Origin: Brucella oryzae
GTDB taxonomy: Bacteria; Pseudomonadota; Alphaproteobacteria; Rhizobiales; Rhizobiaceae
DNA: 64,000 nucleotides
NCBI GenBank assembly: GCA_012103035.1
Contig: JAAVLL010000002.1
Location: 744,001-808,000 of the forward strand
Direction of reading: 5' to 3'
Made by a program: the position numbers and the translations under genes. Each line of letters opens with the position of its first letter. Positions within the stretch are counted from its first letter, which is position 1. The notes under the pieces were generated by a model, which was given only the letters and a program-made list of their open reading frames with translations, searched no databases and was not told where the DNA came from. Shown here piece after piece: positions 33,029 to 43,244 of the stretch.

Positions 33029-34040
33029 ATGAAGGCTGTCCGGCTTTATGCGGCGAAGGATTTGCGGGTCGAGATGATCGACCCGCCTGCGGCGCTGAAC
33101 CGGGCTGGGTTCGGCTCAAAGTGTCGGCCGCGGGCATTTGCGGCTCCGATCTGCATAATTTCATGACCGGGCAGTGGATCAGCCGTTCGCCTTCGGTCGC
33201 AGGCCATGAATTTGCAGGTGTCGTGACCGAAACTGGCGCCGGCGTGACCGGCTTCAAACCCGGCGATACGGTGATCGCGGACTCCCGCTACTGGTGCGGC
33301 GAATGCCAGTCCTGCAAAAGCGGCAGGCACAATGTCTGCGAAACGCTGGGGTTCATCGGTGAAGTCTGCGATGGCGGTTTTGCCGAGGAGACAGCACTTC
33401 CTGCACGGCTCCTCGTTCACTGCGATCCGGCCATCAACCCCGTGGTCGCCGCGTTGGGCGAACCGCTTTCGGTGGCGCTACACGCGATCCGCAAGCAGCG
33501 CGTGCCGTCGGGCGAAGCGGTTCTCGTTGTGGGTTGCGGTCCGATTGGCGGGCTTGCCGCGCTTATTCTCTCCGTTTGCATGATGGTCCGGTGCTGGTCT
33601 GTGACCGCAACGATCAGCGCGCCGATCTCGTTTCAACCGTCACCGGCGCAATCAAGGTTCCGCTCGACAAGTCGGCAATTGAAGCCGCACTTGATGGCCG
33701 GCCAATCCGCTATGCGATCGATGCCACCGGTAATATCAGCGTCCTCAAGGCAACGCTCGACGTGCTTTCCGGCGGCGGCTCACTGGCACTGGTCGGCATA
33801 TCCCATGGCAAGATCGAGCTTGATCCGAACAGTCTGGTCGAGCGGGAGATAAGCCTGATCGGCTGCCATGCCTATCAGGACGAACTGCATGAAATTGCAA
33901 AGCTTCTGCCTGATCTTGAGGCGCCGCTGTTACAGCTTGTCGACCGGGAAATCTCGCTCGATGAGGTTCCGGATGCCTATGCCCGGCTGATAGCGGGTGA
34001 GGCGAACGGCCTGAAAACGATCATACGGACAGGGATGTGA
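33029..34040 (+). CDS. Zinc-dependent medium-chain dehydrogenase (two frame breaks)
   Basis: Sorbitol/threonine-dehydrogenase-type MDR enzyme of about 338 residues. It has the catalytic zinc residues in GICGSDLHNF and AGHEFAGVV, the structural zinc cysteines in CGECQSCKSGRHNVC, and the cofactor motif VVGCGPIGGLAALI. Breaks near 33100 and 33575 each need one base. It lies 21 bases after the HisD-like gene and three bases before the regulator, so all are one operon. With the SDR it could interconvert stereoisomers of the substrate via a keto intermediate, as proposed for Hps-type pathways; this is inference. Confidence 0.86.
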
Positions 34041-34043
34041 CCC

Positions 34044-34812
34044 ATGGATGCTGGCGACAAATCGGAATCCCATCATGCCGCTGGCATGGAACTGCCCGAA
34101 ACCGCCGGGCCGCTCTATGAAAAGGTCAAGGCGCAGGTGCTGGATAACATCCGCTCCGGTCGCTGGCCCGGCAATCATCGCCTGCCGTCGGAACACGAAC
34201 TGGTGGATGCACTCGGCATTTCCCGCATGACCGTCAACCGAGCCCTGCGGAACTGACCGATCAGGGCATATTGAAGCGCATTCAGGGCGTCGGCACTTTC
34301 GTCGCCCCTCCAAAGCCGGAAACGACGCTGATCGAAGTCGTCAATATTGCCAATGAAATCAAGGCACGGGGAGGACAGCACAGCGCCGAGGTCATTACCC
34401 TCGATATCATTGAGCCAACGCCCGGCCTGCTCAATGCTTTCGAACTTCAAAAAACATTCCCATCGCCCATTCGCTGATCGTGCATTTCGAAAACGACGTA
34501 CCGGTGCAGCTGGAGGAACGGTTCGTCAATACCAGCCTTGTGCAGCATTATGAACTGCAGGATTTTCGGGCGATCACGACCTACGACTATCTTCAGAAAA
34601 GCACGCCGATGACCGAAGTCGAGCAGGTCATTTCGGCGATCACACCCGACGCCGAGATAGCACGCTTGCTTCGTCTTGATGACGGGGTTGCCTGCCTGCT
34701 TCTGGACCGCCGGACATGGACTGGTGAAACGGTAGCGACCGTCAATAAGCTGGTCTATGCCGGCAATCGCTACCGTCTCGGCAGCCGCTATAAGCCGGAA
34801 ATATATAGATAA
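34044..34812 (+). CDS. GntR/HutC-family transcriptional regulator (two frame breaks)
   Basis: N-terminal winged helix (PLYEKVKAQVLDNIRSGRW, LPSEHELVDALGISRMTVNRALREL in part, GILKRIQGVGTFVA) and a C-terminal UbiC-transcription-regulator-associated ligand domain (IVHFENDVPVQLEERFVN, DYLQKSTPMTEVEQVI, LLLDRRTWTGE). It is close in style to the histidine-utilisation repressor HutC, but no hut genes are nearby. Breaks near 34252 and 34455 each need one base. It is the last gene of the catabolic operon and probably controls it. Confidence 0.86.
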
Positions 34813-34836
34813 TCTATCTCTGACACCGCCATCGCA

Positions 34837-35016
34837 TTATGTTGCTTCAGTTTCGCGATCGAGGAACTGCAACATGGTAAATGAAGCGTCCACCCTGAGT
34901 GCATCAAGCCGTTGGCGAAGGCGTCAAAGGAAGCAGCAGTCAGCCGACCTTCGCCGTCGTTAAGGGCATACATTGCATTGTGGATTGCCTGGGCCTGCGG
35001 CGACTTTCAAAATCAT
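34837..35016 (-). CDS. Possible small protein (about 60 aa, two frame breaks)
   Basis: On the minus strand an ATG at 35016 behind GGGAG starts MILKVAA. If one base is restored near 34999 and another near 34930, the frame runs QAQAIHNAMYALNDGEGRL, then LTAASFDAFANGLDALRVD (overlapping in part), to a stop at 34837 after FLDRETEAT. The composition is protein-like, and both repairs are the same single-base type seen in certain genes here. I recognise no family. It fills most of the gap between the GntR gene and the next operon. Confidence 0.35.
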
Positions 35017-35112
35017 GATACGGCTTCACTCCCGGCCCTGTTGGACAACGTCTCCAAGGAGAGCACAAAGGTTGCCTGCCGTTGCTATTTAAGATATGGG
35101 TAATCCACTTAT

Positions 35113-35127
35113 CCTATATCATATAGG
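35113..35127. promoter_or_regulatory. Perfect AT-rich palindrome upstream of the oxidoreductase pair
   Basis: CCTATATCATATAGG is a perfect 7-1-7 palindrome ending eight bases before the ATG at 35135, a position where a bound protein would block transcription or translation initiation. The GntR/FCD regulator at 44.8 kb is the likeliest partner, but this is inferred. Confidence 0.5.
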
Positions 35128-35134
35128 TCGTGTG

Positions 35135-36098
35135 ATGAAGTTAAGTTTTCTGGGTGTCAGTCACTGGCATTCAACCATGCATGCCGAAGCGGCACTGGCA
35201 GCGGGGCAACCGTCAGTGTGGCCTGGGACCCCGATATGATGGCTGCGGCGGCCTTCGCCGATAAATTTTCCTGCGCTGCCGCCTCAAGCCTTGAGGACGC
35301 TCTCAAGGATGCTGATTTCGCCGTGGTGATGGGGCGTCCCTTCGAGATTGCGGATCGCGGCCTTGCCGTTATGCAGGCTGGCATACCGTTGCTCATCGAA
35401 AAGCCGATAGGCATATCGGCTGCGGCGTCGGAGCCCTTATTGCCGCGGCTGAACGCAACAAGGCCTTTGTCGCCGTGGCGCTGCCGCATGGGCTGGGCAT
35501 GATGAAGGCGGTGCACAGCCTTGCCGAGGCGGGACGCCTCGGTGCGATCTCGCATTCGCATTTCCGGCTGATAAACGGCCCACCCCAGCGTTATGTGAAT
35601 GACGGCGTATCCTGGGTGCTTGATCGCGGCATTGGTGGAGGAGGGGCCTTGCGCAACCTCGGCATTCATGGCGTCAATGCATTCCTCACCCTTGCGGGCG
35701 CGCAACCCGTCGAGATTGTCAGCAGTTCGCTGGGGCGCCCGCTTCATGGAACCGAGGTTGAGGATTATGCCGCTGTGGTGCTGCGCGCGTCGGATGGAAT
35801 GCTCGGCATCGTTGAGGCCGGTTACACATTTGCCTCCATGACACGCGGCCTCTTTGAATGGCGAATATCCGCGAAAAATGCGTCATTGACCGATGCTGGC
35901 GACCGGCTGACGCTTGCGACACTCGACGACGAGGGCGAGCGGAATTTGCCGATCACCTTGCCAGCCCATCGTTACAATGACGTCATGGCCGACGCATTGC
36001 AGCGTTTTTCGCACGGCTTGCCGCCTGCCACGTCGCTGGCTGATTGCCGTCGCGCCATGGAAATCATCGATCACTGCTACGCTCTCGAAGGAGTCTGA
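35135..36098 (+). CDS. Gfo/Idh/MocA-family oxidoreductase (two frame breaks)
   Basis: NAD(P)-dependent sugar dehydrogenase family. The N-terminus MKLSFLGVSHWHSTMHAEAAL has an unusual GVSHWHS instead of the normal GxGxxG start; EKPIG (the conserved Lys-Pro) and LNxG-type GALRNLGIHGVNAFL, with a probable catalytic His, are present. Breaks near 35210 and 35435 are each fixed by one base. It is followed one base later by a second member of the family. Both lie beside genes for sialic-acid metabolism, where related enzymes (for example YjhC/NanOX acting on 2,7-anhydro-Neu5Ac) are known. About 321 residues. Confidence 0.83.
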
Positions 36099-36099
36099 C

Positions 36100-37088
36100 A
36101 TGCTTGGCATCGGTATCATCGGCGCGGGCCATTTTGGCGCGGCCCATGCAAAGGCGCTCCAGTCTGTCCCGAATGCAAGGCTGGCTGCGGCCTGCCGCAA
36201 CGATGCGGAGGGCCTTGCGGCTTTCACAGGAGCTTTCGGCGGCAAGGGCTATCTCGATTATCGTGAACTCTTGTCCGATCCCGATATCGAAGCCGTGGTG
36301 ATTGCGCTGCCGCACCATCTGCACACCGATGTCGCCATCGCCTGCGCCGAAGCGGGCAAGCACATCATGATAGAGAAGCCGATGGCGCCGACCGTTGCCG
36401 AATGCCGTGCCATTCTTGCCGCCGTCAGGAGGGCCGGTGTCACGCTCATGCCCGGCCATACGATGCGCTTTTCTCTGCCTTTCGTGGCAGCGAAGCGGAT
36501 CATCGATACGGAGAGCTTGGCAGCATGCGTTACGGGTCGAGCCGCATGGTCAAGCTATGGATGGAAGGAAACCGCCGCGACTGGCATCTTGATCCGGAGA
36601 TGGGCGGCGGCATGCTGTTTACCGCCGGTATCCATGCGCTGGACCGTCTGCTTGCGTTTGCCGGGCGTCGCGCAACCCATGTCAGTGCCATCACAGCCAC
36701 GTCATTTCATCAGCAGAAGGCAGACGATGCGGCTTTGCTGCTCCTTCGCTTTGGAGATGAGGCTGCGGGGCAGGTTGCCAGCATCGGCTATTCCGATGGA
36801 GCCTTCATATCGGGCGATGAACTGGTCTTCGATAATGGCGTCCTGACGGTGGATTTCTTCAAGGGTGTCACCTTGGGACGCTCTCTCAAATGGCAGCCGG
36901 TCGAGGATTCGATTGAGCCGGACGTGCCTGAACAGGCGCTTGTCCGTCAGTGGCGCGCCTTCGTCCGGGCAGTCGAAACGGGCACCGTGCCTCCCGTAAC
37001 AGGTGAGGACGGCCTTCACGTGGTCGCTTGTATCGAATCGGCCTTCAAGGCTTCGCGCGAGCACCGGGAAGTGGCGGTCGAGGCATAA
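36100..37088 (+). CDS. Gfo/Idh/MocA-family oxidoreductase (one frame break)
   Basis: A second dehydrogenase of the family, with the standard NAD motif GIIGAGHFGAAHAKAL, the conserved EKPM, and the active-site segment GGGMLFTAGIHALDRL. LMPGHTMRFSLPFVAAKRII precedes a break near 36517 that needs one base. Restored length is about 330 residues. The ATG lies one base after the stop of its neighbour, with GAAGGAG upstream, so the two are translated together. Substrate inferred from context only: a sialic acid, an anhydro-sialic acid or a related sugar. Confidence 0.85.
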
Positions 37089-37104
37089 GCGGTATTCTGT
37101 TGGA

Positions 37105-37134
37105 GCGCCGTGCATCCAGATTGGTGCACGGCGC
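37105..37134. terminator. Hairpin between convergent operons
   Basis: A perfect 10-bp stem (GCGCCGTGCA / TGCACGGCGC) with a 10-base loop lies between the convergent oxidoreductase and mutarotase genes. No T-run follows on either side, so termination strength is uncertain. Confidence 0.55.
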
Positions 37135-37145
37135 GCCCGGGAGTA

Positions 37146-38350
37146 TCAATCCGAAACGCTGCCCATCCAGATTTTGGGCGTGCGGATACCGGGGCGGATT
37201 TCGCCGGAAGGCAAGATAAGCTTGCCCTTCCAGTTCACAGGCTGGGTCGTGACGGGTGCAGCGCCGGGAAAAGAACCGACCTGTTCCCATTTCCGGTCCT
37301 TGGTGTCATAGGCCAGAATTTCGGTATTGAAGCCGAAATGATGGTCGGCCAGGAAGGTCAGGGCCGTATTGGCCTTTTCCCATTCGGGCGTTCCGCTCTC
37401 ATGCTTGGCGCGCTCCGTTTCAAGCCCGGACAGCACATTCCAGCGGTCCACATCCTTGTCACCGCCGACGATCAGCATATAGCGATCATTCACGCCAATG
37501 CTTCGCCCGCCATGGCGGGAAACGGCATATCGGGCAGTTTTTCCCATGTCTGGCTGGCCGGGTCGAAAGCATAGGCGTCGTCATGGATATGCCAGACATC
37601 ATCTTTCTTGTTGCGGCCGGAGGCGACGATGAACTTTCCGCCGACAGCGGCGGCAAGGGCTGTGTCGCGCGCTTCGCCGGGAAAGGCGGGAAGCGGTTTC
37701 CACCCCGCATCGGGCTTGCCGAGGTCAAGCGCGTAAACGTCCTTGCCGGTTTGGTAATAGACAGTCTCGCCGATCAGCGCCGCTGCGCCATAGCTGCTGG
37801 CGGCGGGGAGCCGGGGATAATCCTTGAACGTGACCTCGTCCTTGTCCGGCTCATAGCGCATCAGGAAAACGCTTGCCGACTTTTCGACCTTCGCGCGTTT
37901 TGCGCCATTCGGCCCCGCCTTGAAGCCTTCTCCGCCAATGACCAGTACGCCATCGGGCAGGCTTACCGTCGCCGCATAACCGATGGCTGAAGGCAGCAGG
38001 AATTCCTTCTTCTTCCAGCTCTCCTTGTCGAGGTCGAGGACGAAAAGCTCATTCCAGTAAACCTTGCCGAGCGTGTTGGCTTCGTTGGGCATCTTGCCCG
38101 GTTCGGGAAAATTCGCGCCGCCGCCGACCAGCAGATAATTGCCATGAACGCCGGTGATCGGACCTGCAAGCCCGATCTGCCGCCAGTATTTCTCCTTCAC
38201 CGGAATGGCGTCGTTCCACGCTTTGGTGTTGGCAGGTAGGGACGGCAGTTCCTTCCATTGAAGCGCGATGCCGTCCGCCAGTGCCGGGCTTGCGCAGGCA
38301 AGCGCCAGCGCAAGGCCGGTGCCGGAAAGGTATCTGGATAGTATTTTCAT
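37146..38350 (-). CDS. Kelch-type sialic acid mutarotase-like protein (one frame break)
   Basis: NanM-type proteins are periplasmic six-bladed kelch propellers that speed the conversion of alpha- to beta-N-acetylneuraminate; relatives act on anhydro-sialic acid. A signal peptide is visible (YLSGTGLALALACASPALA), then kelch blades: LVGGGANFPEPGKMP, VLVIGGEGFK, SYGAAALIGETVYY, FIVASGRNKKDDVWH and, after a break near 37497, YMLIVGGDKDVDRWN. Restored length is about 401 residues. It is the last gene of a minus-strand group with the dipeptide-type importer and the NanA-like lyase. Confidence 0.82.
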
Positions 38351-38411
38351 GTCGTTACTCCCATTTTGACAGAAATATCCATTGTTTGCAGCGCAGCTTC
38401 CGGGCTCTCAT

Positions 38412-39360
38412 TTAAATGTCATCACGGATACAAGCCTTGAACTGGCCTGGTCGCACCTCGCGTAACTGCGGAACGGTTGCGGCGCACGCATCGATAGCCT
38501 TGGGGCAGCGGGTGCGGAATACGCAGCCGCTTGGCGGGTTGGCGGGGCTTGGAATGTCGCCGCGCAGGATCTGCCGTTCCGTTCTGGCATCCGGGTCGGG
38601 AGAGGGATGGCAGAGAGCAGGGCCCGTGTATAGGGATGCTCCGGGCGGGCATAAAGATCTTCGCTGCTTGCGATTTCCATGATGCGGCCAAGGTAAAGCA
38701 CGATGACGCGATCACAGATATATTCGACCACCGCCAGATCATGCGAAATGAACAGCATCGTCAGGCCAAGCCGCTGCTGGAGATCGCGGAGCAGGTTTAC
38801 CACCTGCGCCTGAATGGAAACATCAAGCGCGGACACCGGCTCATCGGCCACGATGAAATCCGGTTCCAGCGTGAGCGCGCGGGCAATGCCGATGCGCTGG
38901 CGCTGACCGCCGGAAAATTCATGGGCATAGCGATTGATGGCGTCGGGCGGCAATTCCACCTGTTCCAGTGCCTTGCGTGCCTCCTGCCGCTCCGCTTTGG
39001 TGCCGATGGCCTGAATATTGAGGCCTTCCATAAGTATTTCACCAATCGTCATGCGCGGCGAAAGCGAGGCGAACGGGTCCTGGAATATGTATTGCATCCG
39101 CTGACGCTTTCGGCGCATTTCACCCGCTGAAAGGGTCGCGACGTCGGTTCCGTCGAACATGATCTGGCCTGCGGTCGGCTCGATCAGGCGCAGGACCGAG
39201 CGGCCGATCGTCGTCTTGCCGCTGCCGGATTCGCCCACCAGCCCGACCACTTCGCCACGCGCAATATCGAAGGAAATATTGTCCAGAATTTTCAGCGTGG
39301 CGCTGCGGGTCTCATAGTGTTTGGCAAGTCCGCGCACGGATAGGAGGGTGTTTCAGTCAT
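38412..39360 (-). CDS. Dipeptide-type ABC transporter ATP-binding protein, OppF-like (two frame breaks)
   Basis: Second of two ATPases energising the importer. Walker A is [18 protein letters not shown]; the Q-loop [15 protein letters not shown], signature [15 protein letters not shown] and Walker [13 protein letters not shown] follow. The C-terminal Cys-containing motif of Opp ATPases ([14 protein letters not shown]) lies after a break near 38597. Near the start, one C is missing (ATG ACT GAA ACA CCC), which links ATG 39360 to the main frame. Its start overlaps the preceding ATPase stop by four bases. About 316 residues. Confidence 0.86.
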
Positions 39361-40370
39361 GCGGCGATCTCCTGCCAGCGAATGCAGCGGCTGCCATGGT
39401 GTTCGTTGACGGATGCGAGCGGCGGAACGACCGCGTGGCACGCTTCGACAGCGAAGGAACAGCGCGGCGCGAAGGCGCAGCCCGACGGCAGATCGGCAAG
39501 CCCAGGCACCATGCCGGGAATGGTGTTCAGTTTCTCGCCGCGCCTCTTCATTTCCGTGGCGTCGCCAAGCCGTGGCATGGGCGCAGCAGCCCCATCGTGT
39601 AGGGATGGCGCGGATTGCGGAACACTTCCTTCACCGGGCCACTCTCGACGATCCGGCCGGCATACATCACCACCACACGCTGGGCGATTTCAGCGACGAC
39701 GCCCAGATTATGGGTGACGAACAGCATGCCCATGCCACTTTCGCTTTGAAGCTTTTGCATGAGGTCCAGAATCTGGGCCTGAATGGTGACATCCAATGCG
39801 GTCGTCGGTTCATCGGCGATCAGGAGCGTCGGATTGCATATCAGCGCCATGGCTATCGTTGCACGCTGGCGCATGCCGCCGGACAATTCGTGCGGATACT
39901 GCCCGGCGCGGCGGCGGGCATCGGGAATGCCTACCCTGTCGAGAAGTTCCACTGCCGCTTCGCGCCTCGCGGCGGCTTGTGCCCCGGTGAACCCGCAAGG
40001 GTTCGCCGATCTGGTCGCCGATCGTATAAACCGGATTGAGGCTCGTCATGGGTTCCTGAAAAACCATGCCGATATCGTTGCCACGAATGCGGCGCATGGC
40101 TTCGTCATCAATGGCGGCAAGGTCCACGGTCTGCCCGCTCTTGCCGCGCAACAGAATGGAGCCCGCATCGATGAAGCCCACTTTTCGGGCAAGAAGGCGC
40201 ATGATGGAGAGGCTCGTCACCGATTTGCCTGAGCCGGATTCACCGACAAGCGCCACGGTCTCGCCGGGATCGACGGTGATGTCCACACCATTGACCGCGA
40301 CGATCTCACGCGCGCGGGTACGGAAGACAGTGCGCAGTCCCTTGATGTCGAGGATCGGTTGCCGGCTCAT
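39357..40370 (-). CDS. Dipeptide-type ABC transporter ATP-binding protein, OppD-like (two frame breaks)
   Basis: First ATPase of the pair. It shows Walker [20 protein letters not shown]-loop [15 protein letters not shown], signature [15 protein letters not shown], Walker [16 protein letters not shown] and the C-terminal [14 protein letters not shown] iron-sulfur-like motif. Breaks near 39980 and 39575 each need one base. It starts ten bases after the NanA-like gene. About 338 residues. Confidence 0.87.
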
Positions 40371-40380
40371 GACGCTCGCC

Positions 40381-41296
40381 TCAATCCAGCAGGCCGACGC
40401 TGCGCAGGATCGCGTCTATGCGGCCTGCTTCCGCCGCGTCAAGCGCCTGGCGCGGGCGTGCCATCTTGTTGGTGGAAATAATGCCGAGATTGCGCATCGC
40501 AGTCTTGAAGCCGCCGACGCCGGTAGCCCCACCGCTGACGCGGTTTGCGCCAACCCAGACGATTTCGAAGAGGCGGCAAAGGCGCTCCTGCTCCTTGCGC
40601 GCGGCCACCCAGTCGCCGCGCTGCGCGGCATCCCAAAGCCGCACATAGCCTGCCGGATCGACATTGGCGAGGCCGGGAACAACGCCGTGTGCGCCCATCA
40701 AAAGCGCGTTGTCCACGACGGTTTCCGAGCCGGTCATAAGAAACACGTTCCTGTTTTCGGCCAGATCGAGCAATGCATAACGGAAATTGCCGTCATCGCC
40801 GGAGGAATCCTTCAGTCCGATGATCGTGCCTTCATTGGCAAGCGTCACCACGGTCTGGCGCGAGAGCTTGGTATGGACGCAGACCGGAATGTCATAGGCA
40901 ATCAGCGGAATATCGACCGCATCGCGCACCATGCGGAAATGATCGATGATCTCGGGCTGGCTGGTGATTGTGTAGAAGGGAGCGGTGACAACGACCGCAT
41001 CGACGCCGACGTCCTTCGCGGCTTTTGCATGGGCAATCACGCGGTCGGTGGCCGGGTCTATGACGCCGGCAATGACCGGAACACGGCCGTTCGCTACTTT
41101 CACCGTATGTTCAAGAATCCTGCGCCGTTCTGCCTCGTCATAGAACACCACTTCGCTGGTGGAGCCGAGCGCGAAAAGGCCATGGCAGCCGCCTTCGATC
41201 AGATGTTCGAGAACACGGGTATAGGTCGTAATCGACCGAGTGGTCGTCGTTGAGCGGGGTGACAACGGGAGGGACAACGCCAAAGAATTTCGACAT
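40381..41296 (-). CDS. nanA: NanA/DapA-family aldolase, probable N-acetylneuraminate lyase (one frame break)
   Basis: A TIM-barrel Schiff-base lyase of about 305 residues. It starts [21 protein letters not shown] (in part), has the substrate-carboxylate loop [19 protein letters not shown] (in part), the catalytic Tyr in [10 protein letters not shown], and the Schiff-base Lys in [10 protein letters not shown]. The family includes dihydrodipicolinate synthase, sialic acid lyase and sugar-acid lyases; the position between importer genes and near a NanE-NanK fusion favours a sialic acid lyase. One base is missing near 41222. The upstream permease frame as given runs straight into this gene without a stop because a C is lost there. 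Confidence 0.8.
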
Positions 41297-41315
41297 TTCA
41301 TATTCGCTTTCTGGT

Positions 41316-42186
41316 TCAGTTGAGTTCTGCGCGGGGTCGAAGGCATCCCTCAGACCATCACCGATGAAGTTGATCGCCAATACGGCCAGCACGAGTGCGC
41401 CTCCGGGGAAGAGCCATTGCCATGGGAACTGTTCCAGCACCGCGGTGGAGCGGGCGGCGTTGAGCATGTTGCCCCAGCTTGCAGCCGGTGGCGGCACGCC
41501 GAGGCCAAGGAAGGAGAGGCCGGCTTCGAGCAGGATGGCATTGGCCACCTGCAGCGTTGCATAGACGACGAGAATATCGATCGAATTGGGCAGGCCATGA
41601 CGGAACAGGAGGTGGCCGAGGCCAGCTCCCATGCCGCGCGACGCCATGACGAATTCACGCTCGCGCAGCTCAGAAGGCGTGCGCGGATCATGCGTGAAAG
41701 CACCGGCCAAGAAAGAAGCGCAATGACGACAACCGTGGACCAGATGCCTGAACCGATGATGGAGGCCAGAACCAGCAGGAAGATGACCGGCGGCAGCGTC
41801 ATGGCAAGATCGACCGAACGCATGGCAATCGCATCTGCCCAGCGCCCGCCAAGGGCGGAGATCGCACCGATCAGGAAGCCGATGGCCGTGGAAAGCACGA
41901 CCGACGACACGGCGACGAGGAGCGAAATGCGCCCGCCCTCCATCGTCCGGGCGAAGACGTCGCGGCCCACTCCGTCGGTTCCGAACCAGTGCTTCCAGCT
42001 TGGGCCGGAATTCATCGCCAGAAGGTCGATATCGTTCGGCTTGTAAGGCAGCCACAGTGGATAGGTCAGCACCGCGAGCAGAAGCGGGACGAGCAGGACG
42101 AGGCCGAATATCGCGGCGCGGTTCTGTATGAAGCGGTTCGCGGAGCGGGCCATCGGCCCTGCGGAAGAGGTAACGGACTGGCCCAT
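41316..42186 (-). CDS. Dipeptide-type ABC permease, DppC-like (two frame breaks)
   Basis: Inner-membrane subunit of the importer. The N-terminal membrane segment is [21 protein letters not shown] (in part), followed by [14 protein letters not shown], typical of DppC. The EAA loop region reads [23 protein letters not shown] (in part). A break near 41690 needs one base. Restoring a C in the FDP codons near 41335 gives the normal end [15 protein letters not shown] and a stop at 41316. It starts one base after the DppB stop. About 291 residues. Confidence 0.85.
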
Positions 42187-42187
42187 C

Positions 42188-43147
42188 TTACGTAACCTTG
42201 ATGCGTGGATCGATGACCGCATAGGCCAGATCGGTCAGGATATTGACGATGATGACACAGGCGCCGATCACAAGCGTCGCGCCCATGATGACCGGATAGT
42301 CGCGGGTCTCGACCGCATTGATGAGGAGAAGCCCCATGCCCGGCCAGTTGAAGACGCTCTCGGTGAAGATCGCGCCGCCCACTGCAAGGCCGATGGTGGA
42401 GCCGATGAGGGTCACGACCGGCAGCATGGCGTTTCGCAAAGTATGCTTCACGACCACCCAGAATTCGCGCACGCCCTTGGCGCGTGCGGTGCGCACATAA
42501 TCCTGATTGAGTGTTTCAAGCATGGAGGAGCGCATATAGCGCATGATGAGCGCTGCATGGCCGATGGAAAGCACGAGGGCTGGCAAGGCCAGATGGCGCA
42601 GCAGATCGGATATGGAGAAATCCGTCGCCGGTGTCAGCATTCCGCCGGACGGAGCCCATTTGAGGCGTACGGAAAAGATATAAAGGCCGAGCAGCGCCGT
42701 GAGAAAAGCGGGGCTGGAAATGCCAAGCAGGGCCAGCACCGAGAAGGAATAATCCGGCAGTGAATTGCGGCGCACGGCACTGATGATGCCGGTCGTGACG
42801 CCTATCACAATGGCAATGGCAAGACCGGCAGCCATCAGGAGAAGCGTCGGCCCGATGCGCGAGGCTATGAGGCCGGAAACGGTTTCGTTGAAGCGCTGCA
42901 GCGAATGGCCGAGATTGCCCTGCACGGCCTGTCCGAGCCAGGCGAGATACTGCACCGGCAAGGGGCGGTCGAGGCCGAGCTGTGCCCGCAATGCATCCAT
43001 TTCCGTCTGGGTCATGGCGACATTGGGGTTGATATAGGCGTCGATCGGATCGCCGGGCGTCAGTTGCAGCAGGACAAAGATCAATATCGTCAGCGCCAGC
43101 AACATGCCGAGCCCTATGAGCAAGCGATGAAGGCAATAGCGGAGCAT
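42188..43147 (-). CDS. Dipeptide-type ABC permease, DppB-like
   Basis: Intact 319-residue inner-membrane subunit. It starts [20 protein letters not shown] (in part), carries the conserved LTPGDP near residue 30 and [15 protein letters not shown], and has the EAA loop [25 protein letters not shown] (in part). It ends [17 protein letters not shown], typical for DppB. It lies about 100 bases after the binding-protein gene, with a hairpin in the gap. Confidence 0.92.
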   Translation of the reverse strand: MLRYCLHRLLIGLGMLLALTILIFVLLQLTPGDPIDAYINPNVAMTQTEMDALRAQLGLDRPLPVQYLAWLGQAVQGNLGHSLQRFNETVSGLIASRIGPTLLLMAAGLAIAIVIGVTTGIISAVRRNSLPDYSFSVLALLGISSPAFLTALLGLYIFSVRLKWAPSGGMLTPATDFSISDLLRHLALPALVLSIGHAALIMRYMRSSMLETLNQDYVRTARAKGVREFWVVVKHTLRNAMLPVVTLIGSTIGLAVGGAIFTESVFNWPGMGLLLINAVETRDYPVIMGATLVIGACVIIVNILTDLAYAVIDPRIKVT

Positions 43148-43190
43148 ATAATTCTACAGCCTGTCGTTGGTGTTTGGATGCGAGGGCCGG

Positions 43191-43215
43191 GACGGCGTCT
43201 TTACAAGTCGCCGTC
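43191..43215 (-). promoter_or_regulatory. Hairpin between the binding-protein and permease genes
   Basis: A perfect 7-bp stem (GACGGCG / CGCCGTC) with an 11-base loop, 29 bases past the binding-protein stop. It probably stabilises the upstream mRNA or attenuates read-through. Confidence 0.55.
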
Positions 43216-43244
43216 AGCCCTGTCTGGTTGCAAATGGAGCGCTG

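Noticed and set aside
34044-34812. Assignment as the histidine-utilisation repressor hutC
   Set aside because: The resemblance is to the whole HutC subfamily; hutU, hutH, hutI and hutG are absent and the operon encodes different enzymes.
41138-42055. Apparent permease-lyase fusion (DppC into NanA)
   Set aside because: The frames join without a stop only because a C is missing near 41335. Restoring it gives the normal permease end and a separate lyase start, so I do not treat this as a real fusion.
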